Notes: a model not told the origin generated them from the sequence alone. Shown: positions 37,016-45,834, counted from the first letter of the stretch. The stretch: DNA of 64,000 bases from CBDBBY01 sp965203215 (GCA_965203215.1 CBDBBY010000001.1:248001-312000); one strand, 5' to 3'. Numbers and translations: made by a program.

Positions 37016-37492
37016 ATGCGGATTGATGAGATTGAAAGCACCATTAGGATGTGTCGGTCGGCTCTGGATAAAGTCGATGAAGTTGATAGCGAAGTAAATC
37101 GTATATTTGCAAGTTTTTTATTGATAGAAGTAGTTGCAAAATTTGAAATTAAGTTTAACGAGTTGATTAAAGAGCGGTTCAGTGATGTAGGTGATGAATC
37201 CGTCGTAAAATTTTTTAACAACGAAAGGTTAGTTAAAAGAATGAGGTACGCGGAAATTTGTGACGTGTTGAAAAAGTTCGGAAAGCCGCATTTGATTCGA
37301 TTTAAACGACGTAAAAGTGAGAATGATCCGAACTTTGAAGTGTATGAGGGGTTGATTGCCAGTAGAAATAGCTTTGCACATGGTACTAACCTCACCACGA
37401 ATTTTGATGATGTTGTAAGGTTTTATGATATTGGGCACACAGTACTCGATTATTTTAAAGAAGCGTTGTGGTTGCCGGAGTTACGGGTGTAG
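37016..37492 (+). CDS. HEPN ribonuclease-like protein (MAE_28990/MAE_18760 type)
   Basis: A 158-residue, mostly helical protein. Near the C-terminus it has the motif SRNSFAHG, with Arg117 and His122 spaced as in the RX4-6H active site of HEPN ribonucleases; the rest resembles the MAE_28990/MAE_18760-type HEPN family (long N-terminal helices with RIFASFLLIEVVAKFEIKF). AAGGA lies eight bases before the ATG. It follows the DUF262 gene by 15 bases, so both are one transcript. Inference: the DUF262 protein senses or gates, and this HEPN protein cuts RNA when activated. Confidence 0.72.
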   Translation: MRIDEIESTIRMCRSALDKVDEVDSEVNRIFASFLLIEVVAKFEIKFNELIKERFSDVGDESVVKFFNNERLVKRMRYAEICDVLKKFGKPHLIRFKRRKSENDPNFEVYEGLIASRNSFAHGTNLTTNFDDVVRFYDIGHTVLDYFKEALWLPELRV

Positions 37493-37552
37493 CTAACGAT
37501 TGAATATAATAAATGTATAATCTTACTTTTTGATTTCGGGTCGCCCTTGATA

Positions 37553-37589
37553 AAGCGAAATTAATTGTTATTTTACTCGAATTTCGCTT
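37553..37589 (+). terminator. Inverted repeat after the HEPN gene
   Basis: AAGCGAAATT at 37553-37562 and AATTTCGCTT at 37580-37589 form a perfect 10-bp stem with a 17-base loop, about 60 bases after the stop codon of the HEPN gene. No long T-run follows, so it may be a weak terminator or a mark of the insert end. Confidence 0.4.
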
Positions 37590-38047
37590 GTTGCATGTAT
37601 ATATTCCGTAAACCGATAACGCGGTCCAGAAAATTGGTACACATTTTGTAATAAGGTCTTTGCCAAGCGTCATCATCCGGCATTCGTTTCCGGTGTCACA
37701 GCGGTAATCTAATTTAGGCTACAAGGCAACAAAATTGGTCAATATACGGGTAAGGCAGATGGACGTCCGATCCTGCAAGCATTGTGGCTGTTAGGTCGGC
37801 AGGAATCCTATTTTGTGTTTGGAGCGGAGATGAGTTGCGGACAACTGTCGCAAAAGGGATTGGCCTTTAAGGATGTATCGAGATCTCGATGAGGACGTTG
37901 GCGTTGGAGCCGAGCAAATACCTGTTTGCGGTTGACAGCGCCAATTGTGTTGCTGATTCTAAGCGGACGGCGGAGTTTGGTGGCGAGTGAATTTAATGTA
38001 GGATGGAACCGTAATGCGGTGTTCGTTCGAATAGGGGGGAGGATGTC
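37590..38047. other. Gene-free stretch before the amidohydrolase gene
   Basis: About 460 bases without a supported gene. Composition rises again from AT-rich to GC-rich. Short frames here match nothing I recognise. GGGGGGAGGATGTC just before 38048 contains the ribosome-binding site of the next gene. Confidence 0.4.
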
Positions 38048-39286
38048 ATGAAGCTTGTCAACGCTAGTATTTTGAGCGTGGAGACGGGGAAGTTCGAACT
38101 TCGGGACCTTGATGTGACCGGCTCGACGATTGGCGGCGATGGCGATGGCAGGGTTGTCGACCTGAATGGAGCGTATTTGTTACCGGGCTTTTTTGACTGC
38201 CACGTCCACATCGCCATGAGGACCGAACTGAGCAGCAGCATAGATGTCTGGCACAATATGGTGCCGGGTGCACCTGCGCTTCACGCGGCGCGCTCAGCGC
38301 GAAGGCTGCTGATGTGCGGCATAACGACTGCTCGCGATGTCGGCGGTTGGGATTACAACGAAATCGCCGTTCGCAACGCGATCAACGCCGGAAGCCTTGT
38401 CGGCAGCAGACTTTTTTGTTGCGGAAGGATTTTGACGCAGACATGCGCCACAACCCCGTATTTTCCTGGAATGTATAGGGAGTGCGATGGTCCCATGGAA
38501 GTCAGGAAAGCCGCTCGCGAGCAATTGGCGAAGGGGGCTGACCTGATCAAGCTCATGGTGACGGGCGCATTGACGTCAGCGGAAAACGAACGGGCGGATG
38601 CAATCCAGTTCCGTCGCGACGAAATCAAGGCCGCAGTCGAGATCGCCGACGACAACGGGCTTCACGTCGCAGCTCATGCACATGCCTTGGAAGGGATCAT
38701 CAACGCGTCGGAATGCGGTTGCCGCACGGTCGAGCATGCCAGTTTCGGCACGCGAGCCGCATACGAAATTCTTGCCGAGAACGGCACTTGGATCGTTCCG
38801 ACTCTTTGCATCCATCAAGCATTGCTGCGCGATGATGCTTTCGCTGCGCGAGCACCGGAACATATACGAAAACGGTATCACGAGACGGAAGCAATCCATA
38901 TTGAAAACATAAAGACTGCCTACCGCGTGGGCGTTCGCATCGCCATGGGCACCGACATCGGAACGCCGGGAAACCACGCGGGCGAAAATATGCAGGAACT
39001 TGAACTGATGGTGAATGCGGCTGGAATGACCGAAATCGATGCAATCAGAGCATCCACGATTTCGCCTGCGCAAATGATGCGGCTTGATGATCGACTTGGA
39101 TCCCTTGAAGTTGGCAAGACGGCGGACATCATCGGCGTGGAACGCAATCCCTTGGAAGACATTTCAGCGTTGCGAGACGTTTTCTTCGTGATGAAGGACG
39201 GTTGCATTCACAGAAATGATCGCGAGTTCCGCCCTGAACCGGACGGGCTGGTGATTACAGAGCCTGTTTCCACTCCGTTGAGCTGA
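38048..39286 (+). CDS. Amidohydrolase family protein
   Basis: A 412-residue amidohydrolase with the full metal-site set: FFDCHVHIAM (HxH, about residues 51-60), the probable carboxylated Lys in LIKLMVTGA, HAHALEG and VEHASFGT (two His), and the catalytic Asp in MGTDIGTPG. This pattern fits the imidazolonepropionase/Xaa-Pro dipeptidase-like subgroup that hydrolyses C-N bonds. The start at 38048 follows GGGAGGA. It stands alone in the island, so no pathway can be assigned. Confidence 0.87.
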   Translation: MKLVNASILSVETGKFELRDLDVTGSTIGGDGDGRVVDLNGAYLLPGFFDCHVHIAMRTELSSSIDVWHNMVPGAPALHAARSARRLLMCGITTARDVGGWDYNEIAVRNAINAGSLVGSRLFCCGRILTQTCATTPYFPGMYRECDGPMEVRKAAREQLAKGADLIKLMVTGALTSAENERADAIQFRRDEIKAAVEIADDNGLHVAAHAHALEGIINASECGCRTVEHASFGTRAAYEILAENGTWIVPTLCIHQALLRDDAFAARAPEHIRKRYHETEAIHIENIKTAYRVGVRIAMGTDIGTPGNHAGENMQELELMVNAAGMTEIDAIRASTISPAQMMRLDDRLGSLEVGKTADIIGVERNPLEDISALRDVFFVMKDGCIHRNDREFRPEPDGLVITEPVSTPLS

Positions 39287-39334
39287 TCCGCTGAAGGGCG
39301 AATCCTTGGCGGCGAGTCGGATATTTGGCTTCAA

Positions 39335-39517
39335 TCGGCAGATACTGCGTAAGCCATTCCTCGTACGTATTGCGATAACGAGATTGGCGGATGCCTCGAA
39401 ACCTCGCCTCGACTGACGACCGACGGCAGCGGTCCATCAAGTGCTCTACGAGGTACTGGACTCGACCGACGAATTGCCTTTCGTCCATGTGGACAAGGCG
39501 TTGGTGCCAACGATCAC
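39335..39517 (-). pseudogene. vapC: Second vapC copy, broken and truncated
   Basis: The GTG at 39517 overlaps the vapB copy (GTGA), and the start reads VIVGTNALSTWTKGN: the first catalytic Asp of the PIN domain (VDTN) is Gly here. As in the copy at 34.4 kb, the middle changes frame (around 39420-39460), and EEWLTQYLP follows. The gene then stops matching and the C-terminal half is missing. Confidence 0.65.
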
Positions 39518-39780
39518 ACGACGACTTCAATTTTGATCCTCTCGAACTCCTCCTCAGAATTTATTGCGAATACGATGGTACTCGTCGCCGAGTTCGGATA
39601 ATGCGCCGAAAAGGGCCGTCCAAGAAGGCGCCCATTTCCAGAGTGATACCCGCCGCCACAGTGCCGAAGCTGTTCTTCAATTGCTCCAATGAAGAATTGC
39701 TTGAAAGTGATGCCGCGACCGGCGGCAAGAGTCTTCACTCGCCGGCACATAGCGTCAGGGAGATCAATAGTTGTCCAAAT
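39514..39780 (-). pseudogene. vapB: Second vapB copy, start codon lost
   Basis: The translation TIDLPDAMCRRVKTLAAGRGI and the following GITFKQFFIGAIEEQL match the intact vapB at 34.5-34.76 kb. The codons that should be ATG AAG AAG read ATT TGG ACA, so the normal start is gone; only an internal ATG at 39750 is left. The tail after EEEFERIK is kept. Confidence 0.6.
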
Positions 39781-39840
39781 TGGTCCATCCGCTCATAAGT
39801 TACGTTTTCGCCAAGCCAATGGCCAAAGGGTGCGTCTCAT

Positions 39841-40031
39841 GATTCTTCTGTATCTCGACTGTGATATTGCGTTCCCGTCGCCGGCCTTCGCGAGGGCCGG
39901 CGACGGGGCGGCGCATGGCGCATGATTCTTGTGGCATGACCACGCTGCCAAGACGGCCAGCGCCGCCTCTCTTCATCGTCTCGAACAGTCGGTTGCGGCC
40001 GCCAAGGACCGCGCACCAGAAGGAAGAGAGC
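39841..40031 (+). ncRNA. Candidate guide (bridge) RNA region at the left end
   Basis: Between the left subterminal repeat and the transposase start there are about 190 non-coding bases. They contain a perfect 13-bp stem, 39874-39886 with 39895-39907 (core GTCGCCGGCC), around an 8-base loop. IS110 elements are known to encode a structured RNA in a non-coding end that bridges donor and target DNA. Whether the RNA lies here or in the right end (as in the IS1111 group) cannot be settled by eye. Confidence 0.4.
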
Positions 40032-40991
40032 ATGAACATTGTATCACAACAGGAGATCATTGGCATAGACGTCTCTTGCGATTGGCTCGACATCCATTGC
40101 TTGAGCGACGACCGTCAGATTCGCCTGCCGAACACGGACGAAGGCCATTCGAAACTGGAGGAGATCGCCGCCGGCCGGGAGGCCCTGGTCTGCTTCGAGG
40201 CCACGGGCGGCCACGAATGGCGTCTTTGGGCGAACATGGCGGCGGCGGGGATCGAAGCGCGGCAGCTCGCTCCGGCGCAAGCCGAGGCGTTCGGGAGAAG
40301 CCGGGGCACTTTGGCCAAGACGGACCGGATCGACGCCGAACTGATCGCCCGGTTCATGGCGTTCCGTCCGGAGGCCGGACGCCGGCTGCCGAGCGGAAGG
40401 CTGCGCGATCTCAGGACGCTGACGACCAAGCGCAGGCAGCTCGTCGAGATGCGCAAAAGCGCGCGGCAGCAGGCCAAAGCGGATCTGAGGAACGGCGCGG
40501 CCGAGTCGGTCGAGGATTTGACCGGCGAGCTTCTCGAGCTGCTGGAGCGCCAGATCTCGGAGGTCGAAGAGAGGATCGGGAGCCTTCTTGCGAACGAAGC
40601 CGTCCTGGCCGAGACCGCCGCCATCCTGCAGTCGGTTCCGGGGATCGGCCCGGTGGTTTGCGCGATGCTGATCGCGGAGATGCCCGAGCTCGGCCGGATC
40701 TCCGGAGAGCAGGCCGCCGCGCTCGCGGGGCTCGCGCCCGTCGCGCGGGACAGCGGACAGATGCGCGGGAAGCGAACGATCGGCGGCGGCCGCCGGGCGC
40801 TCCGATGCGTCCTGCATCAAGCCGCGCTTGTCGCCTCGATCCGCAACAAGGACTTGAAGCTGTTCGCCGATCGGCTGCGGAAGGAGGGGAAGCCGCACAA
40901 GGTTGTCGCCGCGGCCGTCGCCCGCAAGCTCGTCGTGATCGCCAACGCCTTGTGCAAATCACGCCAGCCCTGGGCGCCGCAAACCGGATGA
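40032..40991 (+). CDS. IS110-family transposase (DEDD recombinase)
   Basis: The product has 319 residues from the ATG at 40032, with GGAAGAGAG upstream. The N-terminal RuvC-like DEDD domain shows GIDVSCDWLDIH (Asp), CFEATGGHEW (Glu), and AKTDRIDAELIARF (Asp, Asp). The C-terminal transposase domain has SVPGIGPVVCAMLIAE, the LAPVARDSGQMRGKRTIGGG stretch with the catalytic Ser, and RCVLHQAALVA. No stop or frameshift is present, so it should be functional. A decayed copy lies at 17.9-18.4 kb. Confidence 0.92.
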   Translation: MNIVSQQEIIGIDVSCDWLDIHCLSDDRQIRLPNTDEGHSKLEEIAAGREALVCFEATGGHEWRLWANMAAAGIEARQLAPAQAEAFGRSRGTLAKTDRIDAELIARFMAFRPEAGRRLPSGRLRDLRTLTTKRRQLVEMRKSARQQAKADLRNGAAESVEDLTGELLELLERQISEVEERIGSLLANEAVLAETAAILQSVPGIGPVVCAMLIAEMPELGRISGEQAAALAGLAPVARDSGQMRGKRTIGGGRRALRCVLHQAALVASIRNKDLKLFADRLRKEGKPHKVVAAAVARKLVVIANALCKSRQPWAPQTG

Positions 40992-41024
40992 CGGATCGCG
41001 GCCCGAGCGCCGAGGCCGGATGGG

Positions 41025-41104
41025 GCTGTGGGAATGTGGGCAATCCAGGCCCGGACCGCGGCACGGCCGAAAGCGCCGGAAAGGATTGTCCACATTTCCA
41101 CGGC
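41025..41104 (+). repeat. Palindromic repeat copy B in the IS110 right end
   Basis: The arms 41025-41046 (GCTGTGGGAATGTGGGCAAT and CC) and 41083-41104 (complementary with three mismatches) form a stem of about 22 bp with a 36-base loop. The same palindrome recurs at 41.2 kb and, split by ISAs1, at 18.6/19.9 kb. It could be part of a structured element RNA or a transposase-binding site. Confidence 0.7.
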
Positions 41105-41196
41105 CCAACCCAAAAAAGAAATTATTTATTAAAAGCCCCGCAGGGCTGTTGTGGAACGGAAAGCGCCGAACCGGGACCGGCCGCCGACAGCGGGGA

Positions 41197-41276
41197 GTGT
41201 GGGAAGCGTGGTCAATCCGGCCCCCGAACACGAAAACCGAACGCAGAGCGAACAAGGATTGTCCACCGCTTTCCAC
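41197..41276 (+). repeat. Palindromic repeat copy C in the IS110 right end
   Basis: The arms 41197-41218 (GTGTGGGAAGCGTGGTCAAT and CC) and 41256-41276 (GGATTGTCCACCGCTTTCCA and C) pair with a few mismatches around a loop of about 37 bases. Sequence just outside (GCTCTCCGCGC and GCCGCGAACG) is shared with copy A at 19.95 kb. Confidence 0.7.
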
Positions 41277-41702
41277 GCTCTCCGCGCCGCCGCGAACGAA
41301 AAACGGGCGAACGACCCGAAAAGACAAAAATCCGGAACGATGTCCGGGTTCATCATCGGAAGCGGACGAATCGGACCCGGCGCAGCCCCGAAGAGGCAAA
41401 ACCCGCATGAACCCCCAACGACCCGATCGCGCCGCGATTCCACCCGAATTTTAACCTCCGCGAGATACAGTTGCTTGGTCAGGCAACTATTGCCGCCCTC
41501 GAAAAAATCCGAACAAGGCGGCGCACTTGAGCATGGAACCGATTTGACCCAAAAACATGAAACGCACCTATGGCCAGAATTGTTGCGGGCTCAAAGAAGG
41601 GTTAGAGACGACTATAAGGTCGAAGTGTAAGCAGGCTCTCGTCCATAAGATTTTCGTATAGTAGAGTGTCAAGTAACTCGATTGGCAGCAGAGGAGACCT
41701 TC

Positions 41703-41978
41703 ATGGCCATCGTCGAAAACAAATCGGAGCGCATCGAGGTTCGAACCACCCCGAGTACCAAGGCGTTGCTCCAACAGGCTGCCGTTTCATCGCGCAAAAC
41801 CGTCCCCGAGTTTATGCTTGAGGCGGAAATCGCCGCCGCTGAGAATACCTTGGCTGAACAGCGGATTTTTCGACTCGACGAACAGCGGTGGCAAGCATTT
41901 CAGGACATCCTCAACCGCCCGGTCGCCGACAAGCCTCGCTTGGCCAGACTGCTCGCCGAGAGGAGCGTGCTGGAGTGA
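41703..41978 (+). CDS. tacA: DUF1778 (TacA-type) antitoxin, copy 2
   Basis: The product has 91 residues from the ATG at 41703, with AGAGGAG upstream. It is about 80 percent like the copy at 34.9 kb by eye and has the same ribbon-helix-helix start and LDEQRWQAFQDILNRPV toxin-binding tail. No acetyltransferase toxin follows: only about 85 bases lie between its stop and the IS1634 end at 42064, so the toxin gene was lost or replaced. It is an orphan antitoxin. Confidence 0.85.
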   Translation: MAIVENKSERIEVRTTPSTKALLQQAAVSSRKTVPEFMLEAEIAAAENTLAEQRIFRLDEQRWQAFQDILNRPVADKPRLARLLAERSVLE

Positions 41979-42162
41979 CTGAACTGCCACAAGATTTCTG
42001 GAGAGCAAAGGGCTAAACTAACAAGCCGGAAACTCAAAGGAAGACGGATCGCGGACGCTTAAGCGGAAGTTCCTTGGGGCTGTTTTGAACAACTCTTTGA
42101 ATGTCCGGCCTATTTTGCGGATTCCGGCTGTGCGTCCACTGGACACGGCGAGCTGGGAGGGG

Positions 42163-43637
42163 CTACCGCATGGGGATATTCGCGTTCAGCAGTTTCAGCG
42201 CCTGTTTCTGGATCGGCGTCGGCGAGGCGGGGACGTCGAATCCCGGCTTTCCCGGCCCCGAGGGCTCGATCCGGTTCATCGTCAGCGTTCCGAGCTGCTC
42301 GAGCAGTCCCCGGAAGTCGTGGACATCCTCGCCTGAACTCGTGCGCTTGGCGGACGCCTTCCGCCTGGCCTGCGGCGAGCGCTCGGCCTTGGCGACGGGC
42401 GAATCGCGGACCGGGCCGTGCTCGTCGTCGAACAGCATCGGGGCGAGCGCTTCGCGCATGTGCTTTTCGACATAGTAGGCGAGCATGCAGATCAGGAGGT
42501 GGGCGCGGACCCGGGGCGCGCGGCGGTGGCGGATCGGGCGGACCTGGAGGTCGGACGCCTTCATCGTCCGGAACGCCCTCTCGACCCGGCCCAGTCTCTT
42601 GTAGGTCTCGACGACGGCGGCGGCGGACATCCGCTTTTCCTGCACATTGGTCCGAACGACGTAGAATCCGTCCAGAGCCGCCTCGTCGGCGATATTTTGC
42701 TTTTTGCGCTTCCAGGAGAAGGATCCCGTTCCGATCTTCAGATCGAAATGCTTTTGCATCTTGCGCTTTTTGAGGGCGCGCTCGGCGCGGCGCCGGATCG
42801 CGTCCGCGTTCCGGAGCGGCCGCTTGTCCCGGCGGACCGCCCGGCGGATCTCGATCAGATCTTGCGCCGCCGCCGCGATCAAGCCCTTGCGCTTGCGGGT
42901 CCGCTCTTCGGCCAGCAGGGGGTTCCTGCAGACGACCAGCCGCTCGCCGGGGAACAGCTCTTGGCATTCGATCTCCGCCATGTCCCGCTCGTCGAACAGC
43001 GTGGGCTGAAGCGCGCCCCGGTCGGCCAAGGCGCGGACCCCGGCGGCGCGCAGGGCGAAGATCCAGTCGTAGCCGTTCGGCTCGAGGTCCTCGCGGACGC
43101 GCGCCTGCGTGACCATGCCGCGGTCTCCGACGAACACCGCCCGCTTCAGTCCGAAGCGGTCGCGGAGCTTGCCGACCTGGACGGCCACGGTGGAGGGATC
43201 GGACGCGTTCCCGGGGAACGCCTCGACGGCGACCGGCCGCCCCTCGGCGTCGCACAGCAGCCCGAACTCGATCTGCGGCAGCCCCGTCTTGCCGTCGCGC
43301 GAGTATCCGTTCTTCACCAGCGAACAGGTGCGGCTGTAGCTCCAGACCGAAGTCAGGTCGTAGAGCACGGGGCTTCCCTCGCTCAGGTGCTTCTCGGCCA
43401 GCGCCTTCTCGATCCTCGGCTGGCGCTCGAGCAGCCAGTCCATGGTTTCGTAGAGCCGGTCCTCGCTCACGTTCTCCGGCAGGCCGAGCTGGGACGCCAA
43501 TGTGGAGACCGCCGTCTCCGGCCGGAAGAGCCGGGCGGCGGCGAGCTTCGATCCCGGCTCCAGAATCCGCTGTGCGACCAGCGCCACCGCCAAATCCCGC
43601 GAGCGCGAGCGTCGGGATGCGATCGCCCGGTCGACGC
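42163..43637 (-). pseudogene. IS1634 transposase, C-terminal part
   Basis: About 490 codons of an IS1634-type (IS4 superfamily) transposase. Seen: AVALVAQRILEPGSKLAAAR, the VLYDLTSVWSYSRTC region with the first catalytic Asp, AVFVGDRGMVTQARV with the second Asp, and YKRLGRVERAFRTMKASDL with the catalytic Glu. It ends LLNANIPMR at 42163. The gene should start near 46187; the two parts are separated by the IS21 element, so no full transposase is made. The longest frame here restarts at 43593, which lacks the N-terminal domain. Confidence 0.85.
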
Positions 43638-43716
43638 TGTCAATGCCGAAGTAAAATTCCCCAAAAGTGCCGAAGTAAAATTCCCCACTTTTTCGGTGTT
43701 TTGGTGACGAGCCAGA

Positions 43717-44553
43717 TCAGTCGTCGGTTCGGGTCTCCTTTCTGGGCCGGCCTCGTTTTTTCGGCGCGGGCGGCGGCGTGATGAGCGTATTCGCTCGGAC
43801 GTGTTCGGGAATGAGGTCCGCGTGTTTTCTGAGTCTGTAGCTTGCGCCTTCGATTCGGACGACGACGGCGTGGTGGAGGAGTCGGTCGAGGAGTGCCGTC
43901 GCGACGACGGGGTCTCCGAAGATGTCGCCCCATTCCGCGAAGCTTCTGTTCGATGTAAGGATCATCGCGCCTTTTTCGTATCTTGCATTTACGATTTGGA
44001 AGAACAGGCTTGCTCCGCCTTTGGAGATGGGCAAGTATCCGATTTCATCGACGACGAGCAGCGCGGCCCGAGTGAAGAAGCGGATTTTTTCGGCGAGCCG
44101 GCCTTGTCGCTCGGCTTTGGCGAGGCTGTCGGTGAGTTCTGCGAGCGTGGTTTTGTAGACGCTTTTTCCGGCTTTGACGGCGGCGACGCCGAGTGCTGTC
44201 GCGAGGTGGGACTTTCCGGTTCCGGGCGGTCCGAGGAAGTGGACGGTTTCGCGTCTCCGGATGAAGTCGAGCTGGGCCAAAGCGGCGATTCTCTCGCGGT
44301 CGAGTGAGGGCTGGAATGCGAAGTCGAAGCTTTCGACCGTTTTGGCGGGGAGGAGCTTCGCGGTTCGCAACGCGATGTCTATTCGTCTTGTTTCGCGCAG
44401 TGCGTATTCTTCGCTGAGAAGGGCGTCGATGGCTTCGACGGCTGTGATCTCGCCCTGCTCGAGGCGCCGCAGCGTGGGTCCGAGCGCTTCGAGCGCCCGG
44501 GGCATTTTCAGTCCGACCAGGGCGGCGCTGATGCGGTCGACGAGTTCGGTCAT
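43717..44553 (-). CDS. istB: IS21-family helper ATPase IstB
   Basis: The 278-residue product is the AAA+ helper of IS21 transposition, which organises target DNA and stimulates IstA. Walker A is FLGPPGTGKSHLATAL (about residues 105-120), Walker B is ALLVVDEIGYLPIS (about 165-178), and the ILTSNRSFAEWGDIFGDPVV sensor and arginine-finger region follows. The start overlaps the istA stop as ATGA, so it is translationally coupled. The tail is Lys/Arg-rich (APKKRGRPRKE), fitting DNA contact. Confidence 0.94.
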   Translation of the reverse strand: MTELVDRISAALVGLKMPRALEALGPTLRRLEQGEITAVEAIDALLSEEYALRETRRIDIALRTAKLLPAKTVESFDFAFQPSLDRERIAALAQLDFIRRRETVHFLGPPGTGKSHLATALGVAAVKAGKSVYKTTLAELTDSLAKAERQGRLAEKIRFFTRAALLVVDEIGYLPISKGGASLFFQIVNARYEKGAMILTSNRSFAEWGDIFGDPVVATALLDRLLHHAVVVRIEGASYRLRKHADLIPEHVRANTLITPPPAPKKRGRPRKETRTDD

Positions 44554-45782
44554 CGGGCTGCTCCCTGCCGTTCGAGGCGACGTCCGACGGCGTCGTAGAA
44601 GGCCAAGGACCGCTTCGGCGCCTCCTCGAGTTGCATCGGGTCGGGACGCGGCGGAAGCGGCCTGCGGTGGCCGGGATCGACCCTGCGGCGGTTCCGGCCT
44701 TCAAGGATCGGATGCCGGGCGATCAGCGTCCTGTCTTCGAAGATCCGCACCTCGGCGGGATGCCGCTGCACCTCCAGCACGCGCTTTCGTGCGGCGTCCG
44801 GCACCGAGTAGAGGTTTCCGCCGACGGAGACCATTCCGTCGCGGCTGACGCGGCGCTCGACGGTCAGGACCGCGTCGTAGGGATGCGCGGGCAGCGGGAT
44901 CAAATAGCCCTGCTCTTCGGCGAAGGCCTGGTCGACGATCCGTCCGGTGGTGGCGTGGACGCGGGGATTGGCGACCTTGCCGCGCCAATCGTCGAATTGC
45001 GCGTTGAGATCGTCGAGGCAGCGGAAGGTCCGGTCGAGGAAGAAGTCCTGGCGGATGTATCGGAACGGCCGCTCCACCTTGCCTTTGGTCTTCGCCCGGT
45101 AGGCTTTGCAGGCTTTCGGCGCCGATCCGTAGTGGTCGAGCAAGGCGACCAGGGACGGGTTGTAGACCGCCGACCGGTCGGCGTCCTCTCCCAGGACGGC
45201 GGTCTTCATCCGGTCGTAGAGCACTTCTTTCGTCGCCCCTCCGCATGCGTCGAATGCGGAGACGTGGCATCTCAGCACCGTCTCGAGCTTCTGGTCGGCG
45301 CAGAACCGCCCCCACAGCCATCGGCTGCATCCGAGGACGAACGAGAACAGGTGGACTTTCCTGAAGACGCCGGGCTCGTCGGCGTATTCGGTTTTGAATT
45401 CGGCGAAGTCGACCTGGGCCTGCTCGCCGGGCCTGGTCTCGAAGCGCCGCTCGAACCTGGGCGCCTCGTCCGGCCGGATCGCGCGGAGATAATCCGTCAC
45501 CGCCGTGTAGCCGCCTTCGTATCCAAGCTCCTGTATCTGCCGGAACAGCCGGCGTCCGGACAGATCCGGGCAGTTCCCGATCTTGTCGGCGAGATAGTCC
45601 TCGTACGGCTCCAGGAGCCGGGGCCGCGGCTTCCGCGGCGAATAGGCCGGAGCCGCGAGGCCCCGATCCAGCAGCTTGCGGACCGTCTTGCGGTCCAGGC
45701 CCGTCCGCCGCGCGATCGCGCTGATCGAAAGGCCTTCCCGTTTCAGTTCTTGCAACATGACAATCTTCTCCAGTTTGATCAC
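44550..45782 (-). CDS. istA: IS21-family transposase IstA
   Basis: From GTG at 45782, preceded by GAAGGAGG, the product has 410 residues and begins IKLEKIVMLQELKREGLSIS; the open frame extends further upstream into IS1634 but that part belongs to the other transposase. Features: an N-terminal helix-turn-helix (AIARRTGLDRKTVRKLLDRG), the DDE integrase core with QAQVDFAEFKTEY (first Asp), VLYDRMKTAVLG (second Asp) and KGKVERPFRYIRQDF (Glu), and a C-terminal beta-barrel domain (RRVSRDGMVSVGGNLYSVP). No frameshift is visible. Confidence 0.94.
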   Translation of the reverse strand: MIKLEKIVMLQELKREGLSISAIARRTGLDRKTVRKLLDRGLAAPAYSPRKPRPRLLEPYEDYLADKIGNCPDLSGRRLFRQIQELGYEGGYTAVTDYLRAIRPDEAPRFERRFETRPGEQAQVDFAEFKTEYADEPGVFRKVHLFSFVLGCSRWLWGRFCADQKLETVLRCHVSAFDACGGATKEVLYDRMKTAVLGEDADRSAVYNPSLVALLDHYGSAPKACKAYRAKTKGKVERPFRYIRQDFFLDRTFRCLDDLNAQFDDWRGKVANPRVHATTGRIVDQAFAEEQGYLIPLPAHPYDAVLTVERRVSRDGMVSVGGNLYSVPDAARKRVLEVQRHPAEVRIFEDRTLIARHPILEGRNRRRVDPGHRRPLPPRPDPMQLEEAPKRSLAFYDAVGRRLERQGAAR

Positions 45783-45834
45783 CCGACCCGAGCCTCCTTC
45801 GGCAAAAAAATCGGATGGAATTTTGGACTGCTTT

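Larger units (their letters stand above)
39819..41576 (+). mobile_element. IS110/IS1111-type element, complete
   Basis: The borders can be read by comparison with the empty copy at 34.78-34.83 kb, which has the vapB-tacA spacer uninterrupted. Here the same spacer is split by 1.75 kb, and ATGGCCA stands at both edges (39819-39825 and 41570-41576). Just inside lie subterminal inverted repeats GGTGCGTCTCAT (39829-39840) and ATGAAACGCACC (41557-41568), one mismatch in 12, as in the IS1111 branch of IS110. The element has one intact transposase gene, a 190-base left non-coding end with a strong hairpin and a 570-base right non-coding end with two palindromes. Confidence 0.8.

Noticed and set aside
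42418..43707. Long plus-strand open frame of 429 codons
   Set aside because: It is antisense to the IS1634 transposase and is open only because of the GC-rich codon pattern on the other strand; its translation has no family features. The 44631-45917 plus-strand frame opposite istA is rejected for the same reason.
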